The notes under the pieces: model-generated
The model's database searches: none
What the model saw: the letters and a program-made list of their open reading frames with translations, nothing else
Told to the model about the DNA's origin: nothing
Made by a program: the position numbers and the translations under genes
Part shown: piece after piece, positions 1 to 5,405 of the stretch
How positions within the stretch are numbered: the first letter of the stretch is position 1
Layout: the number at the start of each line of letters is the position of its first letter
Source: Pseudomonadota bacterium
GTDB lineage: Bacteria > Pseudomonadota > Alphaproteobacteria > Sphingomonadales > Sphingomonadaceae
Length of the DNA stretch: 5,405 nucleotides
Direction of reading: 5' to 3'
NCBI GenBank assembly: GCA_023413015.1
Contig: JAEZQR010000156.1
Location: forward strand, 1-5,405

Positions 1-992
1 AGCGGCGCCAGGATGCTCGCGCCGATCGACCAGATCGCGATCGGATCGCCAAGGCTGGAGGCAACGAGCGCCCCGGCCGTGCCGGTCAGGCGGATCTGCG
101 GCAGGAACTGCGCCCGCGCCGCGGCCAGCGTCGCATCGGACGCGGCTAGCGTCAGCTCGGCCTGCGCGATGTCGGGGCGCCGCCGCAGCAACTCGGAAGG
201 CACGCCACCGGAGACCGCCGGGAAGCGGATCGCAGCAAGCGGTTGTCCGCGCGGGATCGCGGCCGGCGGGCGGGCGAGCAGCACGCTCAGGGCATTTTCC
301 TGGCGGGTTATCGCCAGCTCCGCCTGCGGCACGAGCTGGGCGGTCGCCTCATATTCGGCCTCGGCCTGCCGAAGCTCGAGCTGTGAGGTATAGCCCGAAG
401 CGGCCCGCGATCGGGCCAGCCGCAGCGCCTCGCTCCGGGCCGCCAGCGTCGCCTGTGCGATCCGCAGCCGCTCGTCGAGCGAGCGCAGGGTCAGATAGCC
501 GCTGGTGACGGCCGCCGCGACCGAAAGCGCGGCTGCGTCGCGCGCCGCGCGGCTCGCCTGGGTCGCGGCGCGGGCGGCTTCTACCTGACGCTCCACACGG
601 CCGAACAGGTCGAGCTCGTAGGCCGCCTGGAAGACGGGCTGGACCGCCGTCGCCTCGACCGGCGTGCCGAGCGCGCCCAGGCTGCGCGAACGCCCGGCGG
701 TGGTGGCAAGGTCGAGCGAGGGCACAAGCTGCGCACGCGCCAGCTGCTCCTGCGCCCGCGCCTCGCGGACACGCGCCGCGGCGATCGCGATGTCGCTGTT
801 CGCGGCCAGCGCCGCCGCGACCAGTTGGTCGAGCGCGGGATCGCCGAACGATGTCCACCAGTCGGGGGCGACCGTGGCCGGACCGGCGATATCGGTTCGC
901 CAGGCGGCAGGGGCGGAAACCTGCGCTTCGGGCGGGCGCGGCGACGACGCGCCGGCGCAGGCGGCGAGAAGCAGGAAGGCGACGTACCTCAT
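1..992 (-). CDS. Outer-membrane efflux factor lipoprotein, NodT/OprM family (3' end cut by window)
   Basis: This is the outer-membrane channel of a tripartite efflux pump, expected to form a trimeric barrel with a periplasmic tunnel. The ATG at 992 opens a frame with 330 codons in the window and no stop before position 1; family members are usually about 450-490 residues, so roughly the last third is missing. The N-terminus is a short lipoprotein signal ending in a lipobox (Leu-Ala-Ala-Cys, Cys12). An Asp-Trp-Trp motif near residues 44-46 with Phe49 matches the family start of the mature region. YELDLFGR (125-132) and SELLRRRPDI (266-275) are hallmark OMF motifs. Long Ala/Arg/Glu-rich helices lie between them, as expected for the two-fold OMF repeat. 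The ATG overlaps the stop of the upstream fusion-protein gene in ATGA, and no clear Shine-Dalgarno is seen, so translation is probably coupled. Family assignment is secure; the substrate is unknown. Confidence 0.93.
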   Translation of the reverse strand, partial: MRYVAFLLLAACAGASSPRPPEAQVSAPAAWRTDIAGPATVAPDWWTSFGDPALDQLVAAALAANSDIAIAAARVREARAQEQLARAQLVPSLDLATTAGRSRSLGALGTPVEATAVQPVFQAAYELDLFGRVERQVEAARAATQASRAARDAAALSVAAAVTSGYLTLRSLDERLRIAQATLAARSEALRLARSRAASGYTSQLELRQAEAEYEATAQLVPQAELAITRQENALSVLLARPPAAIPRGQPLAAIRFPAVSGGVPSELLRRRPDIAQAELTLAASDATLAAARAQFLPQIRLTGTAGALVASSLGDPIAIWSIGASILAP

Positions 993-2152
993 CGGGCCGT
1001 CGCTGCCCGGCCGCTGGTATCGACGCGCGCCTCGACCGACATGCCGGGACGCAGGCGCGCGAGCAGCGACTGGCCGGGATCGAGCGCGATGCGGATCGGG
1101 ATGCGCTGCGCGACCTTGACGAAGTTGCCGGTGGCGTTGTCGGGCCGGATCACGCTGAACTCGTTGCCCGCCGCCGGCGCGATGCGCTCGATGCGCCCGG
1201 TGAGCTCGGCGCCGCCGAGCGCGTCGACCGCCACCGTCGCCGGCTGGCCCGGCGCCATATGCGCGGTCTGCCCCTCCTTGAAGTTCGCGACCACCCAGAC
1301 GTTCGACGGCACGAGGAAGAGGAGCTGCGTGCCGGCGGTCACATATTGGCCGAGGCGCACGCCGACCTCGCTAACCTGCCCGGCGCGCGGCGCGACGATC
1401 ACAGTGTTCGACAGGTCGATCTCGGCCAGCCGCAAGGCGGCCCGCGCATTCTCGACCGCCGCTTCGAGGCCGCCGCGGCCGACCGTAACGGTGCGCACCT
1501 GCTCACGGGCGACGGCGCGCTGCGCTTCGGCCTGGGCGACGGCCGCCTCGGCCTGACGGAGCGCCGCGAGTGTCTGGTCGCGCTCGCGCAGCGACACCGA
1601 GCCCTCGGCGACGAGTTCGTTGACGCGGCGCATGTCGGCCTCGGCCCGGGCAAGCTGCGCGCGGGCGTTGGCGACGGCGGCGGACTGGCCGGCCACGCCG
1701 GCTTCGCTGGATCGCTGGCTCTGCGCCGAGTTGGCGAGGTTGGCGAGCTGGGCGGCAAGGTTGGCCTGCGCCTGCTCGACCCTCTGGCGGTAGATGCGGT
1801 CGTCGATGCGGACGAGCGGCTGGCCGGCCGCGACGCGTTCGAAATCCTGCACCAGCACCGCGGTCACATAGCCGTTGACCTGCGGGCTGATGACCGTCGT
1901 CTGGCCGCGCACATAGGCGTTGTCGGTGGTCTGGACCGCGCCGGTGAAGGGCGGCAGACCCCAGGCATAGAGCACCAGCAGCACGCCCGTGAGCGCCAGT
2001 CCCGCCAGCAGCAGGGTGAGCCCGAGGCCTGATTTGGGAGGCGCCCAGCCGCGCGCGGGCGCGGGCGGTGCCGCATCGGCCTCGATCGGGTCCTCAAGGC
2101 GCGCGGCCGGAGGAACAGCCTGGCTATCGTCACGTGCCAAAGGCTCCTCCAT
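989..2152 (-). CDS. EmrA-like HlyD-family periplasmic membrane fusion protein
   Basis: This is the periplasmic adaptor linking the inner-membrane pump to the outer-membrane channel; 387 residues, close to the length of E. coli EmrA. A Pro/Ala-rich cytoplasmic tail (1-40) precedes one transmembrane helix (about 43-64). Then follow the first lipoyl half with TDNAYVRGQ (76-84) and ISPQVNGYV (88-96), an Ala/Gln/Glu/Arg-rich coiled-coil hairpin (about 123-246), the second lipoyl half with VIVAPRAGQV (251-260), and a beta-barrel region with WVVANFKEGQ (286-295). NATGNFVKVAQRIPIRI (339-355) is the classic EmrA/HlyD signature. The ATG shares one base with the MFS stop (TGATG). No good Shine-Dalgarno precedes it; the GGAGGAG there lies just inside the gene. 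Re-initiation by ribosomes finishing the pump gene is therefore likely. The same frame stays open far upstream inside the MFS gene, but that stretch is out-of-frame shadow. Confidence 0.95.
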   Translation of the reverse strand: MEEPLARDDSQAVPPAARLEDPIEADAAPPAPARGWAPPKSGLGLTLLLAGLALTGVLLVLYAWGLPPFTGAVQTTDNAYVRGQTTVISPQVNGYVTAVLVQDFERVAAGQPLVRIDDRIYRQRVEQAQANLAAQLANLANSAQSQRSSEAGVAGQSAAVANARAQLARAEADMRRVNELVAEGSVSLRERDQTLAALRQAEAAVAQAEAQRAVAREQVRTVTVGRGGLEAAVENARAALRLAEIDLSNTVIVAPRAGQVSEVGVRLGQYVTAGTQLLFLVPSNVWVVANFKEGQTAHMAPGQPATVAVDALGGAELTGRIERIAPAAGNEFSVIRPDNATGNFVKVAQRIPIRIALDPGQSLLARLRPGMSVEARVDTSGRAATAR

Positions 2153-3843
2153 CACCGGTTTGCCGCACGTTGCTGAAAAGCCGCCAACGCTTCGGCCAGC
2201 GGATTGATGCCTTGCCGCCGCAGCCGCACGTAGCGCGTGGCGATCCACGCGAAAGCGAGGCACGACAGCAGGAAGATCAGCCAGAAGACGTCGTTGAAGG
2301 CGAGGACGTTCGCCTCGCGCGTGACCTGCTGCGACAGGAGCGCGGCGCCTTCGGCCTGCCGCAGCGCCGGATCGCCGATGACGCGCCCGTAGGCGCCGCC
2401 GAGCGCCTGCACCCGCGCTGCGACCTGCGGATCGGCCAGGGTCAATGACTGCGCGAGCTCGTGCGAATGGAGCTTCTCGCGCATCGTCTGGAAGGTGCCG
2501 AGCAGCGCCGAGCCGCCGAGGCCGCCCAACGTCTGCGTGATGCCGAACAGTGCCGAGAAGCTGACGATATGCGCCGGCCCGCGGGCGAGCGCGCGCAGCA
2601 TGCCAAGCATCATGATCGGCGCCATCAGAAAGATCGAGGCGAAGGCGATCAGCGCCTGGCTGAAATAGAGATTGGCCGGCCGCGTGAGGTTGGTGGCGTG
2701 CGCGTCGATCAGCGCCCCGATGCCGATCAACACCACCGAGAACATGATCGGCCGAACGACGTCGAGCGGGTTCATCATGGCGAGGCTGGCGCCGAGTCCG
2801 GCCAAGCTCGCGAGCGTGATGACGGCAAACAGCGTCACCATCTGCTCGTTGCTCATGCCGACTGCGGTCAGCAGACCGACCGAGCCATAGGCCTGTTCGG
2901 TCAGCAGCACACGCACCGCGATCGCCAGCAGGGCGAAACGCAGAATATCGCGGCTCGCGAGCCAGCGCGTGTTGAGCAGGGGGTTGGCGCGGAAATGCTC
3001 GATCAGCATCGCGGCGCCGATCAGCACGATCGCGGCGGCGAGCGCGTAGCCGATCCATGGTGCCTCGGTCCACCACTGGATGCGGCCCTGGACGAGCACG
3101 GCGCACAGCAGCGCCACGCCGGGGGCGAGCAGTCCGAAGGTCAGGAAGTCGAGCCGCTCGAACACCTTCAGCCGCTCGCTGGGCGGCAGGCGCAGCAGCG
3201 CGACGGCGGCCAGCGACATGAGCGTAAGGCCGAACTCCAGATAATAGAGCGTCCAGACATCGCCGCCCACCAGCAGCGTCGGCGAGATCACGCGGGCGAA
3301 CGGCGCGGCGATCTGCGGCATGCTGAAACCGATGACGAAGCCGCCGAGCCGCGCCTTCGGCGGCAGCGACTGCATGAGGTAGAAGATCGCCAGCGTGGTG
3401 ACGCCGCTCGCCGTCACGCCGCTGGCCGCGCGCAGCAGCAGCGCGGTCTCATAGCGGTGGACGAAGAGGTGGGCGGTCATGATGAGCGCGAAGCCGAGCA
3501 GGAAGATGCGCGTGAAGGTCTGCAGGCCGAACTGCTGGCGGAACTTGATCAGCAGGATGCTCATGCAGACGTTGCTCATCGAATAGGCGGCGAGCACCCA
3601 GGCCGCCTCCCGGCTGTCGAGGCCGAGCGCGGCTTGGAACTGCGGCAGGTTCACCGAGATGATCGCGTTGCCCAGACCGCCGGTGACCGAGAGCAGAATC
3701 CCGATGAGGAAGTAGCCGATCCGCCGCGCGAGCGGATGGGCCGGGGTCGCCGGCGACCCCGGCATGAACGGCCGTTCGTGCGGCGCGAACTCGTAGGGCG
3801 GTTGCGGCAACGGTCGGAAGAAGGCGGCTATACGACCGATCAT
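2152..3843 (-). CDS. 14-TM MFS drug:proton antiporter-type transporter (EmrB/QacA, DHA2-like), divergent
   Basis: This is the inner-membrane pump of the tripartite system, 563 residues against about 512 for E. coli EmrB. After a proline-rich cytoplasmic leader of about 40 residues, 14 hydrophobic segments can be placed near 44-65, 79-99, 110-127, 134-156, 167-187, 197-218, 232-252, 262-281, 301-325, 334-355, 364-382, 393-414, 426-450 and 516-536. A large hydrophilic loop (about 455-512) precedes the last helix and ends in NVLAFNDVFW, a typical EmrB feature. The first helix ends SVNLPQFQAALG, followed by AAWVLAAYSMS, matching the DHA2 pattern of VALP followed by aWv.tAY. Family consensus sites are degraded: Gly58 replaces the TM1 acidic residue, motif A is reduced to IKFRQQFGLQT, and motif C to MPQIAAPFAR. 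The start is set by GGAGG six bases before an ATG that overlaps the CDF stop as ATGA. Fold and role are confident; substrate and proton coupling are not. Confidence 0.93.
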   Translation of the reverse strand: MIGRIAAFFRPLPQPPYEFAPHERPFMPGSPATPAHPLARRIGYFLIGILLSVTGGLGNAIISVNLPQFQAALGLDSREAAWVLAAYSMSNVCMSILLIKFRQQFGLQTFTRIFLLGFALIMTAHLFVHRYETALLLRAASGVTASGVTTLAIFYLMQSLPPKARLGGFVIGFSMPQIAAPFARVISPTLLVGGDVWTLYYLEFGLTLMSLAAVALLRLPPSERLKVFERLDFLTFGLLAPGVALLCAVLVQGRIQWWTEAPWIGYALAAAIVLIGAAMLIEHFRANPLLNTRWLASRDILRFALLAIAVRVLLTEQAYGSVGLLTAVGMSNEQMVTLFAVITLASLAGLGASLAMMNPLDVVRPIMFSVVLIGIGALIDAHATNLTRPANLYFSQALIAFASIFLMAPIMMLGMLRALARGPAHIVSFSALFGITQTLGGLGGSALLGTFQTMREKLHSHELAQSLTLADPQVAARVQALGGAYGRVIGDPALRQAEGAALLSQQVTREANVLAFNDVFWLIFLLSCLAFAWIATRYVRLRRQGINPLAEALAAFQQRAANR

Positions 3844-4784
3844 CCGGTTCCTCCGAACCAGCGTTCGCGCGCGGCGGCGTAGGCGCTTGCGGTCTGCGGC
3901 TTGACGAACAGCAGGTGCACCTCGGGCCGCTCGCGCCGGAGCCGGGCTTCGATGTCCGCGACGATCCGTTCGATCTCGGGAACCGTGAGACCGTCATCGA
4001 ATTCGAGGCTGGCGGCGACGACCACCTGATCGGGCGAGAGCTGCATGCTGAGGAGACCGTTGGTGCAGGTAACGCCCTCGGTCGCGTTGGCAAGACTGGT
4101 GACCGCCCGATATAGGGATGCATCCGCCCGTTCGCCGATCAGCAGCCCCTTGCTCTCGCGGGCCAGCACGACCGAGACGGCAGCCAGGATCAGGCCGATG
4201 ACGATCGAGGCCACGCCATCGAGGCGGGGATCGCCGAAGCGCACCGACGCCCAAGTGCCGACGAGCGCGGCGATGATGCCCAGGATGGCGGCGCTGTCCT
4301 CGAGCAGCACCATGAACTGCGGCGGATCCTTGCTGCGCCGGATCGCCACCCAATAGCCCTCCGGCCCTACGCATCGGCGGAAACCGTTGAATGCTACCCA
4401 CCACGAGCCGCCCTCGAAGACCAGCGACAGCCCGAGCACGATGTAGTTGATTGTGACGTTCCGGATCGGCTCGGGATCGCGGATGTGGACGATGCCCTCG
4501 TAGGTCGAAACCCCCGCGCCGGCCGCGAACAGCAGCAGCGCGACGATGAAGCTCCAGAAATAGAGCTCCCGCCCGTAGCCGAGCGGATGCTCCGGATCGG
4601 GCCGCCGCTGCGCGCGGTGCATGCCGTGGAGGAGGAGCAGCTCGTTGCCGGTATCGACGAGGCTGTGCACGGCCTCCGACAGCATCGACGACGAGCCGGT
4701 GACGGCGGCGGCGACTGCCTTGGTAGCGGCGACGAGAAGATTGCCGATGAGCGCCGCGATGACGGTGCGTCTGGTCCCCGCCAT
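3840..4784 (-). CDS. Cation diffusion facilitator (CDF) family transporter
   Basis: This is an inner-membrane divalent cation/proton antiporter family protein, 314 residues, a normal CDF length. Six hydrophobic segments lie at about 7-29, 33-55, 76-93, 112-133, 157-178 and 188-207. A cytoplasmic ferredoxin-like C-terminal domain runs from about 215 to 300 and ends EVHLLFVKPQ. TM2 carries the family signature SEAVHSLVDTGNELLLL, with His40 and Asp44 as half of the transport metal site. HPLGYGRELYFWSF (66-79) is the conserved loop into TM3. TM5 reads VLLEDSAAILG: Asp163 is kept, but the position four residues before it, often His or Asp in zinc CDFs, is Val159. I chose the ATG at 4784 because MAGTRRTVIAALIGN matches the usual family N-terminus; an in-frame ATG at 4811 adds nine non-conserved residues. 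No good Shine-Dalgarno precedes 4784. The stop overlaps the MFS start by four bases. Metal specificity cannot be read from sequence alone. Confidence 0.93.
   Translation of the reverse strand: MAGTRRTVIAALIGNLLVAATKAVAAAVTGSSSMLSEAVHSLVDTGNELLLLHGMHRAQRRPDPEHPLGYGRELYFWSFIVALLLFAAGAGVSTYEGIVHIRDPEPIRNVTINYIVLGLSLVFEGGSWWVAFNGFRRCVGPEGYWVAIRRSKDPPQFMVLLEDSAAILGIIAALVGTWASVRFGDPRLDGVASIVIGLILAAVSVVLARESKGLLIGERADASLYRAVTSLANATEGVTCTNGLLSMQLSPDQVVVAASLEFDDGLTVPEIERIVADIEARLRRERPEVHLLFVKPQTASAYAAARERWFGGTG
3850..3854 (-). promoter_or_regulatory. Shine-Dalgarno of the MFS transporter gene
   Basis: GGAGG lies six bases before the MFS ATG, inside the last codons of the CDF gene. It fixes the start at 3843 rather than the later in-frame Met27. 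It is the only strong ribosome site at an internal junction of the operon, which suggests the pump can be translated partly independently of the CDF gene. Confidence 0.8.
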
Positions 4785-4785
4785 G

Positions 4786-4922
4786 TCAGCCCGGGCGCCG
4801 CGGCAGCGCATAGGCGATCACATGACCGCCGGGCACGGCCAATCCGACCAGCGCCGTGCCGACCGCCGTGATGCGCGGAGGCCCGAAAAGCCAGGCGTTG
4901 TATCGACAACCGCGTTCGTCAT
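4786..4922 (-). pseudogene. Possible small leader gene broken by a one-base shift, upstream of the CDF gene
   Basis: The ATG at 4922-4920 has AGGAA eight bases upstream. Read straight, it gives a 34-residue peptide beginning MTNAVVDTTPGF that becomes Arg/Ser-rich and stops at 4820-4818. The neighbouring frame instead reads WLFGPPRITAVGTALVGLAV followed by PGGHVIAYALPRRPG and stops at 4788-4786, one base before the CDF ATG (TGACATG). That second frame looks protein-like, with one hydrophobic segment, but has no usable start of its own. Adding one base between about 4889 and 4902 would join the good start to the good frame, giving a peptide of about 45 residues. The CDF start has no ribosome site, so a coupled upstream frame would make sense. 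This could equally be chance openness in high-GC DNA. I do not recognise the peptide. Confidence 0.3.
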
Positions 4923-4955
4923 GACGGTGCTTCCTGCTGCACGCCTGCGCGGGAC

Positions 4956-4980
4956 AACAGGCGACGGCAACGGTCGTTCC
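4956..4980 (-). promoter_or_regulatory. Candidate EcfG-type (general stress sigma factor) promoter for the efflux operon
   Basis: Minus-strand GGAAC (4980-4976) is followed after 16 bases by TGTT (4959-4956). The alphaproteobacterial EcfG consensus is GGAAC, 16-17 bases, then CGTT or GTT, so the -35 is perfect and the -10 is one base off. Transcription would begin near 4950, about 27 bases before the small ATG at 4922 and about 165 bases before the CDF start. The location and direction fit, but a single short match can arise by chance. Confidence 0.35.
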
Positions 4981-5059
4981 TGACCCCGGAGCCCTGGACC
5001 GAAGCGATGCGGGAATCTGCGGCCCGACGCTGCGCGATCAGGGGCGGCTGCAACGGGCG

Positions 5060-5080
5060 TTAAGTAGAATACCTAATTAC
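5060..5080. promoter_or_regulatory. AT-rich patch, likely promoter or regulator-binding element
   Basis: In otherwise GC-rich DNA, these 21 bases have only five G or C. They contain TTAA (5060-5063), a TAGAAT -10-like hexamer on the plus strand (5065-5070), and TAATTA (5074-5079). The patch lies about 55-75 bases before the glycosyltransferase GTG, a sensible place for its promoter. No matching -35 hexamer is visible at normal spacing on either strand, so the call rests on position and composition only. Confidence 0.35.
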
Positions 5081-5121
5081 TCGGGCGTTTTCGGTAGCGC
5101 AGAAACGGCACCGCGAGCTTC

Positions 5122-5127
5122 GGAGGT
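5122..5127 (+). promoter_or_regulatory. Shine-Dalgarno of the glycosyltransferase gene
   Basis: GGAGGT sits seven bases before the GTG at 5135. It is the strongest ribosome site in this part of the window and decides the start codon despite the unusual N-terminal extension it implies. Confidence 0.75.
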
Positions 5128-5134
5128 GTCAGGC

Positions 5135-5405
5135 GTGACCACGACCTATGCCGACCGGTCCCCGGGATCGGAGACGATCGTTCCCGGCGCCTCTCGAAGA
5201 AAAGCCTCGCCCGCCGCTCCACGCGGATCCTCCCGGCCGGCGCGTCCCTTGCAGCCGGGTGGGCGAGGAACGGCGGCCGGGCTGCGCGTGGCGCTGTTCT
5301 CCGGGAACTACAACTGCATCGGCGACGGCGCGAACAACGCCCTCAACCGCCTCGTCGCCTATCTGCTCGCCGAAGGAGCGGCCGTCCGCGTCTATTCGCC
5401 GACGG
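5135..5405 (+). CDS. Glycosyltransferase, GT-B fold (GT4/family 1-like), N-terminal fragment cut by window
   Basis: Ninety codons are visible before the window ends. From residue about 50 the protein reads LRVALFSGNYN, then IGDGANNALNRLVAYLL and VRVYSP. This is the first beta strand, glycine-containing loop and first helix of a Rossmann half-domain. It closely resembles the start of sphingomonad GT4 glycosyltransferases that transfer a sugar from a nucleotide donor to a lipid or polysaccharide acceptor. The nucleotide-binding C-terminal half is outside the window, so donor and acceptor are unknown. The GTG start is supported by GGAGGT seven bases upstream; no ATG lies in frame before the domain. 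The first roughly 48 residues are a Pro/Arg/Ser/Gly-rich, probably disordered extension that most family members lack. Either the real start is later (TTG and GTG codons exist but lack a ribosome site) or this is a genuine extension. The gene is divergent from the efflux operon and probably unrelated to it. Confidence 0.8.
   Translation, partial: MTTTYADRSPGSETIVPGASRRKASPAAPRGSSRPARPLQPGGRGTAAGLRVALFSGNYNCIGDGANNALNRLVAYLLAEGAAVRVYSPT

Larger units (their letters stand above)
4785..5134. other. Divergent intergenic region between efflux operon and glycosyltransferase gene
   Basis: This 350-base gap separates two outward-reading units and must hold the promoters of both, unless the operon has further upstream genes. 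On the operon side it contains the EcfG-like site and the possible broken small gene. In the middle (about 4981-5059) I see nothing beyond generic high-GC sequence; a minus-strand frame is open there but has no start and an unlikely composition. On the glycosyltransferase side it has the AT-rich patch at 5060-5080, a short CGTTT/AAACG dyad (5086-5090 and 5103-5107, 12-base gap), and the ribosome site. No tRNA, terminator hairpin with a T-tract, or repeat array was seen. Confidence 0.7.

Noticed and set aside
851..2032. A 393-codon plus-strand open frame opposite the fusion-protein gene
   Set aside because: Low-complexity Arg/Gly/Asp/Ala composition with no family resemblance; the minus-strand frame carries all HlyD hallmarks.
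2153..3106. Upstream extension of the fusion-protein frame by 318 codons
   Set aside because: It overlaps the MFS gene in another frame, is Arg/Ala-rich, and the EmrA-like protein clearly starts at the ATG overlapping the MFS stop.
2461..3882. A 473-codon plus-strand open frame opposite the MFS gene
   Set aside because: Its product is rich in Arg, Glu, Gln, His and Asp with no recognisable domain, as expected from the complement of hydrophobic high-GC codons. The minus strand there encodes a clear 14-helix transporter.
4785..4811. Alternative ATG at 4811 for the CDF gene
   Set aside because: It adds nine residues (MRCRGARAD) not typical of the family and has no better ribosome site; the match to family N-termini begins at the ATG at 4784.
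4394..4909. A 171-codon minus-strand frame overlapping the CDF gene and leader
   Set aside because: Ser/Arg/Pro-rich shadow of the CDF frame with no domain; the CDF frame is conserved over the same bases.
5060..5080. CtrA-type TTAA-N7-TTAA box
   Set aside because: Only the first TTAA half is present; the bases seven further on read ACCT, so the full site is absent.
1..5405. CRISPR arrays, insertion sequences, tRNA genes, phage or defence islands
   Set aside because: No regularly spaced repeats, transposase-like frames, terminal inverted repeats or tRNA-like folds were seen; composition is uniform across the coding regions.

Overview
This high-GC window, with strong G/C preference at codon third positions, looks like chromosome from an alphaproteobacterium, most likely a sphingomonad. 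That assignment rests on the style of the efflux genes, an N-terminal glycosyltransferase sequence typical of the group, and a GGAAC-type promoter candidate. It is an inference from recalled family resemblance; no search was run.

Layout. Positions 1 to 4784 hold four minus-strand genes read from right to left. They are a cation diffusion facilitator (CDF) transporter (4784-3840), a 14-helix MFS transporter of the EmrB/QacA (DHA2) type (3843-2152), an EmrA-like HlyD-family membrane fusion protein (2152-989), and an outer-membrane factor lipoprotein of the NodT/OprM type (992 to beyond position 1, truncated by the window edge). Each junction overlaps by 1 to 4 bases (ATGA, TGATG, ATGA), so the four are almost certainly one translationally coupled operon. 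A divergent plus-strand gene begins at 5135 with GTG and runs off the right edge; it is the N-terminus of a GT-B fold glycosyltransferase. The 350-base gap between the two units (4785-5134) holds a candidate EcfG-type general stress promoter for the operon, a short reading frame that may be a broken small gene abutting the CDF start, and an AT-rich patch near 5060-5080.

How the genes may work together. MFS pump, fusion protein and outer-membrane factor are the three parts of a tripartite system that moves a substrate from cytoplasm or inner membrane across both membranes. A CDF protein normally moves divalent metal from cytoplasm to periplasm. Coupling a CDF to the front of such a pump suggests a shared job in metal, metal-chelate or toxic-compound export. 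This is an inference from gene order. The MFS protein has lost several consensus residues of its family, and the CDF lacks the usual histidine of the helix 5 metal site, so neither substrate can be assumed.

Most of the window is an ordinary efflux operon. The points worth a second look are the CDF/pump coupling, the degenerate MFS motifs, the possible broken small gene with its stress-type promoter, and the divergent glycosyltransferase leader.
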